Positions 34,049-41,504 of a DNA stretch of 64,000 bases are shown piece by piece. The notes below the pieces were generated by a model. That model ran no database searches, was not told the DNA's origin, and was given only the letters and a program-made list of their open reading frames with translations. Made by a program: the position numbers and the translations under genes. The stretch comes from Pedococcus sp031456495 (GTDB taxonomy: Bacteria; Actinomycetota; Actinomycetes; Actinomycetales; Dermatophilaceae). The stretch covers positions 62,001 to 126,000 of the forward strand of contig NZ_JAVDUW010000003.1 in NCBI RefSeq assembly GCF_031456495.1. The letters are read 5' to 3'. Every line of letters starts with the position of its first letter. Position 1 is the first letter of the stretch.

Positions 34049-35368
34049 TCACATGCGGCCGCGGTGCGACTTCACGGCCTTGACGTAGGACTTGGTGTCC
34101 GCGTACATGCCGTTCCTCTGCACCGACGCCAGCCCCTGGTAGTACCCGGCGATGGCCTGGTCGGTGTTCGACGCCGAGCGGGTCAGCGAGCGCAGGATGG
34201 CGACACCGGCGGTGATGTTGTCCTGGGTGTTGAGCAGGTTGAGCCGGCGCCCGACCATCTGCGAGGCCCACTCGCCGGAGGAGGGGATCACCTGCATGAC
34301 GCCGATCGCGTTGGCGACCGAGACCTGCCGCTGGTTCCAGCCGGACTCCTGCCACGCGACGGCCAGCGCCAGCGTGGGGTCGACGCCGTGGCGTCGTGCG
34401 GTCGCGACGATCATGGCCCGGGTCTGGGTGCGGCTCGGGACCGAGCCCGCGGCGAGCGCCTCACGGTTGCGGTTCGCGGCGCTGACCGTGGCCTGGGGGT
34501 AGGTCCGGCCGGCGAAGCTGTTGGTGCTCGGGCTGACCGGCTTGGCGGTCGAGGGCACGCGCAGCTTCTGGCCGACGTGGATCACCGTGCGGGCGGAGAG
34601 GTGGTTGGCCTTGAGCAGCGAGGCCAGCGGGACGCCCTTGCGCGCGGCGATCCCGGAGAGCGTGTCACCCGAGACGACGGTGTATGCCGTGGTGCTGGCC
34701 GCGCGGGCGGCGCTCGCGGACGTGCCGCGCACCCGCAGGTGCTGCCCGGGGTGGATCACGGTGCGGGCCGAGAGCCGGTTGAGCTTGTAGAGCGTGCCGA
34801 GCGGCGTCTTGGTCCGGGCGGCGATCGCGCTGAGCGTGTCGCCGGAACGCACGGTGTAGGTCGCGGTCGTGGGGGCGGAGGCCGCCGGGCGCGCGGTGCT
34901 CGCGGCACCGGCGCCGGGGATGCGGACCTTCTGCCCGATGTGGATGACCGAGCGGGTCGAGAGGTGGTTGGCCTTGAGGAGGGAGGCGAGGGAGACCCCC
35001 TTGCGGGCGGCGATGGCCGACAGCGTGTCGCCCGAGCGCACGACGTAGGTCGCCCGCCGGATCGCCGCGGCCCGGGCGGCAGCCGCCGCCTTGGCGCGGG
35101 CGGCCTCGGCGCGGGCCTGCGCGGCCGTCTTGGGCACCGACAGGTGCTGGCCGACCGACAGTCGCGAGCCGCCGTCGCGCAGGTGGTTGCGCGCGACCAG
35201 GGCGCCCACGGTCGTCCCGGTGCGGTCCGCGATCGCGGACAGGTTGTCCCCGCTGCGCACGGTGTAGGTGGCCCAGCCGTAGGGGGCGGGCTTGGCCTTC
35301 TGCACGACCGCCGGTGGGGCCGAGACGGCAGCGGGCGGGACGGCGGCCGGGGCGATCACTGGTGGCAT
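34049..35368 (-). CDS. LysM-repeat lytic transglycosylase-like protein
   Basis: A 439-residue cell-wall protein. Four LysM repeats (each opening with YTVRSGDTLSAIA or close to it) occupy residues about 35-300, separated by Ala/Thr-rich linkers, and bind peptidoglycan. The C-terminal SLT domain has AVAWQESGWNQ with the catalytic glutamate, followed by ANAIGVMQVIPSSG and AGYYQGLASV. It should cleave glycan strands to anhydro-muropeptides. With the ATG at 35368 there is no clear signal peptide, only a Pro/Ala/Val-rich front, although the protein must act outside. It lies upstream of the PASTA kinase, which senses the same polymer. Confidence 0.85.
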   Translation of the reverse strand: MPPVIAPAAVPPAAVSAPPAVVQKAKPAPYGWATYTVRSGDNLSAIADRTGTTVGALVARNHLRDGGSRLSVGQHLSVPKTAAQARAEAARAKAAAAARAAAIRRATYVVRSGDTLSAIAARKGVSLASLLKANHLSTRSVIHIGQKVRIPGAGAASTARPAASAPTTATYTVRSGDTLSAIAARTKTPLGTLYKLNRLSARTVIHPGQHLRVRGTSASAARAASTTAYTVVSGDTLSGIAARKGVPLASLLKANHLSARTVIHVGQKLRVPSTAKPVSPSTNSFAGRTYPQATVSAANRNREALAAGSVPSRTQTRAMIVATARRHGVDPTLALAVAWQESGWNQRQVSVANAIGVMQVIPSSGEWASQMVGRRLNLLNTQDNITAGVAILRSLTRSASNTDQAIAGYYQGLASVQRNGMYADTKSYVKAVKSHRGRM

Positions 35369-35535
35369 GGAGGGGGTGCCTTTCGGGCGGCTCCCGCGGG
35401 GCGGGAGGTACGACGGGTGCGGATGGTGTCGGTGTGACGACTGTGGCCCGTGTGACAGTACACCAAACCGGGACAGGGATATTGACTTACATCGATGTAA
35501 TTTGCATTGTCCGCGGCGGCTGGCAGGCTGGCCCC
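35369..35535. promoter_or_regulatory. Divergent regulatory region with a 14-bp palindrome
   Basis: An AT-rich island between the LysM gene (minus) and the Rv2175c-like gene (plus). TTGACT (35482-35487) followed after 17 bases by CATTGT (35505-35510) is a possible promoter for the plus gene, and the perfect palindrome TTACATCGATGTAA (35487-35500) lies in the spacer, a good place for a repressor or activator site. Confidence 0.55.
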
Positions 35536-35940
35536 GTGAGCGAGCAGAACCCCGGTCCCGGCGCGGACACGCAGGACGGCGCAACGACGTCGATCGAGGC
35601 CCTCGTCGGGTCCTGGCTGCCCGTCCCGGACGTCGCGGAGCGCCTCGGCGTGCCGCTGTCGCAGGTCCGCCGGATGCTCGAGGAGCGCGAGCTGCTCGGG
35701 ATGCGCGTGGGGGAGCGGCGGATCCTGCAGGTCCCCGAGGCGTTCCTCGACGAGACCGTGCTGCACCACCTGCGCGGCACGATCACCGTCCTCGCCGACG
35801 GCGGGATGGACGACGACGAGGTCGTGCGGTGGCTGTTCACCGCCGACGACACCCTCGGCCGCGGTGGCACGCCCGTCGACGCCCTGCGGGACGGGTTCAA
35901 GACCGAGGTGCGCCGCCGCGCGATGGAGACGGCCTTCTAG
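35536..35940 (+). CDS. Rv2175c-like DNA-binding protein
   Basis: A 134-residue protein matching the Rv2175c family: a winged/MerR-like helix-turn-helix (SWLPVPDVAERLGVPLSQVRRMLEERELLGMRVGERRILQVPEAFL) followed by a second helical domain with TITVLADGGMDDDEVVRWLFTADDTLGGTP-type residues. In M. tuberculosis this protein binds DNA and is phosphorylated by PknL, and the kinase is close by here. Its targets are unknown; the palindrome in its own promoter suggests self-control. The GTG at 35536 is used; the first residues (MSEQNPGPGADTQDG) are flexible and Thr-containing. Confidence 0.85.
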   Translation: MSEQNPGPGADTQDGATTSIEALVGSWLPVPDVAERLGVPLSQVRRMLEERELLGMRVGERRILQVPEAFLDETVLHHLRGTITVLADGGMDDDEVVRWLFTADDTLGRGGTPVDALRDGFKTEVRRRAMETAF

Positions 35941-35984
35941 GTCGCAGGCTGCGGGTCCCGGTCAGCGCCGGCGCGTGGCCCCGT

Positions 35985-37073
35985 TCAGTACTGGCGGCTG
36001 GTCGCGCTGTCGATGAGCGCGTCGAGCACGTCCACGGCCTCGTCGGTCAGGCTGGTCGTCGACTTCAGCGCGGAGCGGGCGGAGCCGGCCAGCCGGGTGA
36101 TGTCGGCCTCGACCGCGTCGACGGCACCGCTGTCGATGATGACGCGCCGCAGCTCCTCGACCTCGTCGTCGCCGAGGGCCGGGTCGCCCAGGAGCCGGGC
36201 GACCAGCGCGCGCCCGGCCTCGTCGGTGCCCTCGAGGGCGTGCGCAACCAGCACCGTGCGCTTGCCCTCGCGCAGGTCGTCCCCGGCCGGCTTGCCCGTG
36301 GTGGCGGGGTCGCCGAACACCCCGAGCAGGTCGTCGCGCAGCTGGAATGCGTGGCCGAGGTCGAGGCCGTAGCGCGACAGGGTCGCGAGGTCCTCCTCGC
36401 TCGCCCCACCGGCGGTGGCGCCGATGAGCAGCGGGTGCTCGACGGTGTACTTGGCGGACTTGTAGCGAATGACCCGCTCGGCCCGCTCGATCCGCTCCGG
36501 GGTCGGCACGCCCTCCCAGGACCGCGCCGACTCCACGACGTCGAGGAACTGCCCACCCATGAGCTGGGTGCGCATCCGGTCGAAGACGTCGCGGCCGCGG
36601 GCCAGGTGCTCGGGCGCCAGCCCGGAGGTGGCGTACAGCTCCTCGGTCCAGTTGAGGCACAGGTTGCCGGCCAGGATCGCGCCGGCCACCCCGAACCGGC
36701 CGGCATCGCCGGCCCACTCCTCGCGCTCGTGGCGCGCGGCGAGCGAGCGGTGCGCCGCCGGCATACCGCGACGGGTGTCGCTGTCGTCCATGACGTCGTC
36801 GTGGATCAGGGCGGCCGCCTGGAAGAACTCCATCGCGGTCGCGACCTGGACGATCGCGTCGGAGTCGGGCTGCCCCGTGCCGCGGTAGCCCCAGTAGAGG
36901 AAGGCGGCGCGCAGCCGCTTGCCACCGGTGAGCAGCCGGGCCACCGCCGCGAGCAGCTCCTGGGCGTCGGGGCCCACCTCGGCGAGGACGCCGTCCTGGC
37001 GCGCGAGCACGACGTCGACGCAGCGCTGCACGCGTTCGCGCAGTGCGGCGGCATCGAGCGGGCTGGCGACCAC
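35985..37073 (-). CDS. idsA: Polyprenyl diphosphate synthase (GGPP synthase type)
   Basis: A 362-residue prenyltransferase that builds geranylgeranyl or longer diphosphates from IPP and allylic starters. Both aspartate-rich motifs are present: ALIHDDVMDD (first) and FQLRDDLLGVFGD (second), with GGKRLRAAF and YKSAKYTVEHP as the expected IPP and substrate contacts. Equivalent in place to idsA2 (Rv2173). The GTG at 37073 follows GGAGGAG. The product feeds menaquinone, carotenoid or decaprenyl lipids; chain length cannot be told. Confidence 0.92.
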   Translation of the reverse strand: MVASPLDAAALRERVQRCVDVVLARQDGVLAEVGPDAQELLAAVARLLTGGKRLRAAFLYWGYRGTGQPDSDAIVQVATAMEFFQAAALIHDDVMDDSDTRRGMPAAHRSLAARHEREEWAGDAGRFGVAGAILAGNLCLNWTEELYATSGLAPEHLARGRDVFDRMRTQLMGGQFLDVVESARSWEGVPTPERIERAERVIRYKSAKYTVEHPLLIGATAGGASEEDLATLSRYGLDLGHAFQLRDDLLGVFGDPATTGKPAGDDLREGKRTVLVAHALEGTDEAGRALVARLLGDPALGDDEVEELRRVIIDSGAVDAVEADITRLAGSARSALKSTTSLTDEAVDVLDALIDSATSRQY

Positions 37074-37149
37074 GTGCTCCTCCAGATCGTCGGCGGCACA
37101 GGGCGTCTCACCCGGTGCTGCACCTGAGCCTACGGCGTGGACGCTCGAC

Positions 37150-37155
37150 TAGTCT
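37150..37155 (+). promoter_or_regulatory. -10 box, leaderless promoter of metF
   Basis: TAGTCT seven bases before the ATG at 37163. Confidence 0.55.
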
Positions 37156-37162
37156 CACCGCC

Positions 37163-38074
37163 ATGGCACTCGGGCGACCGTCGCGGCTGGCCCGGCCGGA
37201 GTCGCAGACCCGGTCGATCCCCGGCATGCTCGCGCGCACCGAGCCCTCGATCAGCTTCGAGTTCTTCCCGCCCAAGGACGACGCCGGCGAGGAGGTCCTC
37301 TGGGACGCCATCCGCCGGCTGGAGTCGGTGCGGCCGCACTTCGTCTCGGTCACCTACGGCGCGGGCGGCACCAGCCAGGACCGCACGGTCCGCGTCACCG
37401 GCCGCATCGCCCTCGAGACCACCCTGACGCCTCTGGCGCACCTCACCTGTGTGGGCGCGTCCGTCGCCGCCCTGCGCCAGGTCATCGGGATGTATGCCGC
37501 GAGCGGCGTCCGCAACATCCTCGCCCTGCGCGGCGACCCGCCGGGCAACCCGGGAGGGGAGTGGACGCCCCACCCCGAGGGGCTCAACCACGCCACCGAC
37601 CTCGTCGAGCTCGTCCGCTCGCTCGGCGACTTCACCATCGGCGTCGCGGCCTTCCCCGACGTGCACCCCAGCTCGCCCGACCTCGACCACGACGTCGAGG
37701 TGCTCGTGCGCAAGGCCGACGCCGGTGCGTCGTTCGCGATCACGCAGATGGTCTTCGACGCCGACACCTACCTGCGGCTGCGCGACCGGGTCGCCGAGCG
37801 CCGGGACCTGCCGATCACGCCGGGCCTGATGCCGGTGACGAACTTCAAGCAGGTGGCCCGGATGTCCCAGCTCATGGGGACGCCGCTGCCCGCGCAGGTC
37901 GTGGAGCGGCTCGAGCGGGTGTCGGGCGACCCCGTGGCCACGCGCGAGGTGGGCGTGCAGATCGCCACCGAGCTCGCCCAGCGGATGCTCGCCGAGGGTG
38001 CCCCGGGCCTGCACTTCATCACGATGAACCGCTCGACCGCGACCCTCGAGGTCCACCGCAACCTCGGCCTCTGA
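37163..38074 (+). CDS. metF: Methylenetetrahydrofolate reductase
   Basis: A 303-residue flavoprotein that reduces methylene-THF to methyl-THF for methionine synthesis. Landmarks: SFEFFPPK (active-site glutamate), SVTYGAGG, HLTCVGAS, ILALRGDPPG, FAITQMVFD and PGLMPVTN. It is divergent from the polyprenyl synthase gene, as Rv2172c is from Rv2173. Single gene with a leaderless promoter and a GC-rich hairpin after the stop. Confidence 0.93.
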   Translation: MALGRPSRLARPESQTRSIPGMLARTEPSISFEFFPPKDDAGEEVLWDAIRRLESVRPHFVSVTYGAGGTSQDRTVRVTGRIALETTLTPLAHLTCVGASVAALRQVIGMYAASGVRNILALRGDPPGNPGGEWTPHPEGLNHATDLVELVRSLGDFTIGVAAFPDVHPSSPDLDHDVEVLVRKADAGASFAITQMVFDADTYLRLRDRVAERRDLPITPGLMPVTNFKQVARMSQLMGTPLPAQVVERLERVSGDPVATREVGVQIATELAQRMLAEGAPGLHFITMNRSTATLEVHRNLGL

Positions 38075-38080
38075 GCCGGC

Positions 38081-38134
38081 GCGGGGCGCGGGCCCGGCCG
38101 ACCGTCCCCCGGCCGACCGGAGCCCGCGCCCCGC
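38081..38134 (+). terminator. GC-rich hairpin after metF
   Basis: Perfect 13-bp arms GCGGGGCGCGGGC (38081-38093) and GCCCGCGCCCCGC (38122-38134), seven bases after the metF stop, enclosing a direct repeat of GGCCGACC. Confidence 0.6.
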
Positions 38135-38335
38135 CGCCGCTGTCCCCGACTGCGGCGCGACGAGCCTGCCGGGCCGTGGGCGGCACGGGCATCGGTGCGA
38201 CTACTCAGATGCCCGCTGCGGCCCCGGTTGTCGGCCCTCTGGTCCGACCCCTCTGGTCCGACCCCTCTGGTCCGACCCCTCTGGTCCCACCCCTCTGGGG
38301 GCCCTGTGGTCGGTGCCGGTGGTCGGTCGCGGGTG
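38135..38335. repeat. Intergenic region with 14-bp tandem repeats
   Basis: Between the metF terminator and the convergent MFS gene lie four 14-base units of CCCTCTGGTCCGAC (38235-38290, the last with one change) and a partial fifth to 38297. No gene or hairpin was recognised in the rest. Confidence 0.85.
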
Positions 38336-39568
38336 TCAGTCGCGGGTGCCGAACCGGCGCGTCAGTGCGGCGACGGTCGACAGCACCGCGACCACGACGC
38401 CGTACACCGTGGCGGTGGTCAGCAGGCCGAGGTGCGGGACGGCGAACCCGGCGGCCACGGCGGGCAGCCCGAACGCGAGGTAGCTGACCACGAAGACCGA
38501 CGAGAACAGCTCGCCGCGCTGGTCCGGCCCGACGGTCGGGGTGATCGACCGCATGATGCCGAGGAACGACGTCCCGAAGCCCGACCCGGCCACGACCGCG
38601 GCGAGCAGGAAGCCGATGAGGGAGCCGGCGTGCAGTGCCACCAGGGTCAGCACGGTGCCGACGGCCAGCATGGTCGTGCCGTAGAGCGTGGTGCGGCGCG
38701 CTCCGGCCCGCCCGCCGAGGGCAGAGCTCAGCGCGCCCACGCCGGTGAGGATCGCCACCACGGCACCCTGGGCGAGGTGCTCCCGGCCGCCGAGGAGCGC
38801 CACGAGGGGAGCACCGAGCGACAGGTACAGGCCGCCGGTGGCCCAGCCCGCGAACACCGCCGGGGCGCTGCGCGTGAACGCCGCGCGTGCGGGGGAGGGG
38901 ATGCCGACGCGGGGGCGCAGCGAGCGCGCCCAGCCCGCGTGCCGGGGCGAGGTCTCCGGCAGGGCCAGGACGGCGAGGGCGAGCAGGACGTATGCCGCGG
39001 TGAGCGTGCCGAAGACCAGCGGCAGCGCGTGGTGGGCCCGGTCGAGCAGGGCGCCGGCGACGAGCGCGCCGGCGGCCAGGCCGGCGAGGGGTGTGACGCT
39101 GTTGAGGGTCGCCGCGAGGCCGGCGCGCTGCTCGGGCTCGAGGTCGACGACGGCCGCGGACAGGGTCGACATGAGCAGTCCTGCGGCCACGCCCTGGACG
39201 GCGCGGGAGGCCATCAGTGTCGTGACGTCCGTGGCGTGCCAGAAGCCGACCATGCTCGCGGCCAGGACGAGGAAGCCGGCGGCGAGGACGGGTCGGCGAC
39301 CGACGTGGTCGGACAGCGAGCCGGTGACCAGCAGCGTCGCGAGCAGGGTGAGGGCGTAGACGCCGAAGATCGTCGTCATGGTGCCGGCGGAGAAGCCGAT
39401 CCGGGCCTGGAGCACCGGGTAGAACGGGGACGGCGCGCTCGCGCCGACCATGAGGGCCACGACCGCCGCCAGGGCCAGGGGGAAGCCGGCCGAGCGGCGC
39501 GCCCGGGCGGTGTCGAGGGTGCCGGCCACGGGGGCAGTGGCGGAGTTCGTCGTGCTGGTCGCGCTCAT
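38336..39568 (-). CDS. MFS transporter (drug-efflux type)
   Basis: A 410-residue major facilitator with twelve predicted helices. The family loop motif appears as GSLSDHVGRRPVLAAG between helices 2 and 3, and motif C-like glycines in GSGFGTSFLG. The N-terminus before the first helix is Thr/Ala-rich. Proteins of this type export drugs or metabolites by proton antiport; the substrate is unknown. The ATG at 39568 has GGAAGG upstream. It is divergent from an ArsR regulator, and a matching operator lies over its likely -10 box, so it is almost surely the regulator's target. Confidence 0.88.
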   Translation of the reverse strand: MSATSTTNSATAPVAGTLDTARARRSAGFPLALAAVVALMVGASAPSPFYPVLQARIGFSAGTMTTIFGVYALTLLATLLVTGSLSDHVGRRPVLAAGFLVLAASMVGFWHATDVTTLMASRAVQGVAAGLLMSTLSAAVVDLEPEQRAGLAATLNSVTPLAGLAAGALVAGALLDRAHHALPLVFGTLTAAYVLLALAVLALPETSPRHAGWARSLRPRVGIPSPARAAFTRSAPAVFAGWATGGLYLSLGAPLVALLGGREHLAQGAVVAILTGVGALSSALGGRAGARRTTLYGTTMLAVGTVLTLVALHAGSLIGFLLAAVVAGSGFGTSFLGIMRSITPTVGPDQRGELFSSVFVVSYLAFGLPAVAAGFAVPHLGLLTTATVYGVVVAVLSTVAALTRRFGTRD

Positions 39569-39597
39569 GGGGGGTGCCTTCCGGGCCGAAAACGACG

Positions 39598-39615
39598 GTT
39601 CGAAACTTATCGAAC
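39598..39615 (-). promoter_or_regulatory. ArsR operator over the MFS -10 box
   Basis: Inverted repeat GTTCGA-N6-TCGAAC. On the minus strand the N6 spacer reads TAAGTT, a plausible -10 box, 29 bases before the MFS start codon. Same half-sites and spacing as the operator at 39691-39710. Confidence 0.75.
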
Positions 39616-39690
39616 AGTCGGCGACCGCCCGGCATTCCCGCGGGCGTGGCTCGCGCCTCCCCGGGGGCCGGGGTCGTCGCGGCCCATCAC

Positions 39691-39710
39691 GGTTCGAATA
39701 GAATCGAACC
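39691..39710 (+). promoter_or_regulatory. ArsR operator over its own -10 box
   Basis: Inverted repeat GGTTCGA-N6-TCGAACC ending right before the ATG at 39711. It contains TAGAAT (39699-39704), six bases before the ATG, so a bound repressor would cover the promoter of its own leaderless mRNA. Confidence 0.8.
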
Positions 39711-40049
39711 ATGCCAGGAAGTTCCGAGCTGCCCCATCCCGACCTGCGGGACGTGGCGCTCACCGACGTCCTCTTCGCCCTCAGCGACCCGTCGCGCCTG
39801 AGGATCGTCCGCGACCTCGCGGACGGGCCGCTGGAGATGGCGCAGTGCGGCGCGACCGACCCGGCCCTGCCGAAGTCGACCAAGTCCCACCTCATGAAGG
39901 TGCTGCGCGAGGCCGGGGTCGTGCGCAACGAGCCGCACGGCAGGCAGCGGCTGGTGTCGCTGCGCCGGGCCGAGCTCGACGAGGCGTTCCCGGGGCTGCT
40001 CGACAGCGTGCTGGGGGCCGACCCCGAGCGGGACCGCCCGCGGCGCTAG
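39711..40049 (+). CDS. ArsR-family transcriptional repressor
   Basis: A 112-residue winged helix protein. LFALSDPSRLRIVRDLADG opens the domain as in ArsR/SmtB proteins, SKSTKSHLMKVLREAGVVRNEPHGRQRLVSL-type residues form the recognition helix and wing (the sequence reads PKSTKSHLMKVLREAGVV). The metal-binding ELCVCDL motif is absent; a single cysteine (MAQCGATD) remains, so the inducer may be an organic compound. It most likely represses itself and the divergent MFS exporter. Confidence 0.88.
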   Translation: MPGSSELPHPDLRDVALTDVLFALSDPSRLRIVRDLADGPLEMAQCGATDPALPKSTKSHLMKVLREAGVVRNEPHGRQRLVSLRRAELDEAFPGLLDSVLGADPERDRPRR

Positions 40050-40147
40050 GCGGGCCGGCGCGCCACGCCGGGCGGCATACCGTCGGCGGTGCCACGCGGC
40101 ACACCGCCCGCGGCGCAAGACGGCATACTGCCCGCGGCGCTAGGCGG
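40035..40147. repeat. Three 19-bp direct repeats spanning two gene ends
   Basis: Near-identical copies of a CGCCCGCGGCGCtAGGCGG unit at 40035-40053 (holding the ArsR stop), 40105-40123 and 40129-40147 (holding the stop of the convergent HAD gene). The 90 bases between also carry two GGCATAC motifs. No gene there. Confidence 0.75.
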
Positions 40148-40952
40148 CGGGACCGGCGAGCGGGCGCAGCTCGCCCACGAGCGGGACGAGGTCGGCAATC
40201 GAGTCGACGACCCGGGTCGGCTGGTACGGGAAGGTGTCGACCTGGTCGCGGGAGGTCGACCCGCTGAGCACCAGGACCGTGCGCAGGCCGGCCTCGAGAC
40301 CGCTGATGACGTCGGTGTCCATCCGGTCGCCCACCATGACGGTCGACTCGCTGTGCGCGTCGATGCGGTTGAGTGCGCTGCGCATCATGAGCGGGTTCGG
40401 CTTGCCGATGTAGTAGGGCTGGCGACCCGTCGCGGCGCTGATGAGGGCCGCCACCGACCCGGTCGCGGGCAGGGTGCCCTGCTGGCTGGGGCCGCTGACG
40501 TCGGGGTTCGTCGCGATGAAGCGCGCGCCGCCCTCGACCAGCCGGATGGCCTTGGTGATGGCCTCGAAGGAGTACGTGCGGGTCTCCCCGAGCACGACGT
40601 AGTCCGGGTCCCGCTCGGTCATCGTGTAGCCGACCTCGTACAGCGCGGTCGTGAGCCCGGCCTCGCCGACGACGAACGCGCTCCCGTGCGGTCGCTGGTC
40701 GTCGAGGAACTGGGCGGTCGCGAGCGCAGAGGTCCAGATGGCCTTCTCGGGCACGTCGATCCCGCTGGCCCGCAGCCGGGCCCGCAGGTCCCGCGGGGTG
40801 TAGATCGAGTTGTTGGTCAGCACGAGGAACCGCCGGCCGCTGTCGACGAGCGCCCGGAGGAACTCGGCGGCTCCGGGGATGGCGTTCTCCTCGTGCACGA
40901 GGACGCCGTCCATGTCGGTGAGCCAGCAGTCGACCGGCCGGGGTGGGGTCAT
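40140..40952 (-). CDS. HAD-IIA phosphatase (NagD-like)
   Basis: A 270-residue HAD-superfamily phosphatase. Motif I is DMDGVLVHE (nucleophile and acid Asp), motif II lies in VLTNNSIYTP, the capping domain sits in between, KPNPLMMRSAL carries the motif III lysine and MVGDRMDTDV motif IV. NagD-like members dephosphorylate sugar phosphates and nucleotides; the substrate is open. CAGAAT six bases before the ATG may be a -10 box. Confidence 0.9.
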   Translation of the reverse strand: MTPPRPVDCWLTDMDGVLVHEENAIPGAAEFLRALVDSGRRFLVLTNNSIYTPRDLRARLRASGIDVPEKAIWTSALATAQFLDDQRPHGSAFVVGEAGLTTALYEVGYTMTERDPDYVVLGETRTYSFEAITKAIRLVEGGARFIATNPDVSGPSQQGTLPATGSVAALISAATGRQPYYIGKPNPLMMRSALNRIDAHSESTVMVGDRMDTDVISGLEAGLRTVLVLSGSTSRDQVDTFPYQPTRVVDSIADLVPLVGELRPLAGPAA

Positions 40953-41070
40953 GGGCCCATTCTGCCCAGCCCGTCTCACCCTTGTGGCGGAGCGCCACGG
41001 ACCGGGCGCGGCGCATGCTGGGAGGTGGCCTGCGACCGCCGGGGCCGCAGCCGAACGAGGAGGTCTCGTC

Positions 41071-41460
41071 ATGTCCCTCGCCACGAGCTCGATCGCGACG
41101 ATGCTGCCCGTCACCGACACCGGTCGGGCCAAGGAGTTCTACGACCGGCTCGGCCTGTCGTTCCAGGGGACGAACGACGAGGGCAGCCTGGTGTACGACC
41201 TCGCCGGTGGGACGGTGCTCATGCTGCTGCCCCGTGAGGCGGGGACGCAGAACCCGAGCACAGCGCTCAGCTGGGAGGTGCCCGACGTCGCCGCGGAGGT
41301 GCGCGACCTCGAGGCGCGCGGGGTCGTGTTCGACGACTACGACCTGCCCGGCCTCACGACGGTGGACCACATCGCGACGACGGGATCGGACCGGGCGGCG
41401 TGGTTCCGGGACCCGGACGGCAACGTGCTGTGCGTGCACGAGGGCGCGCCCCCGGCCTGA
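41071..41460 (+). CDS. VOC (glyoxalase/bleomycin resistance) superfamily protein
   Basis: A 129-residue protein with one glyoxalase-like beta-alpha-beta-beta-beta module pair: MLPVTDTGRAKEFYDRLGLSFQG at the start, WEVPDVAAEVRDLEARGVVF in the middle and AAWFRDPDGNVLCVHEG at the end. The final segment is the usual metal or substrate edge; only some of the metal ligands are recognisable. Function unknown. GAGGAGGT is six bases before the ATG. Confidence 0.85.
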   Translation: MSLATSSIATMLPVTDTGRAKEFYDRLGLSFQGTNDEGSLVYDLAGGTVLMLLPREAGTQNPSTALSWEVPDVAAEVRDLEARGVVFDDYDLPGLTTVDHIATTGSDRAAWFRDPDGNVLCVHEGAPPA

Positions 41461-41492
41461 CCCGGGCTGCGGTTGGTCGGCGGCCGCCGCCG

Positions 41493-41498
41493 TAGACT
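41493..41498 (+). promoter_or_regulatory. -10 box, leaderless promoter of cysM
   Basis: TAGACT six bases before the GTG at 41505. Confidence 0.6.
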
Positions 41499-41504
41499 CC
41501 GGCG

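Noticed and set aside
38235..38297. Repeat array as a CRISPR
   Set aside because: Units are directly adjacent 14-mers without spacers and no cas gene is near.
39691..39710. GGTTCGAAT looks like the T-loop of a tRNA
   Set aside because: There is no acceptor stem, D arm, anticodon arm or CCA around it; the sequence is half of an inverted repeat over a promoter.
39598..39710. GTTCGA/TCGAAC pairs as possible LexA boxes
   Set aside because: The half-sites are in the opposite order and spaced by six bases; a LexA box is TCGAAC-N4-GTTCGA, as at 43608.
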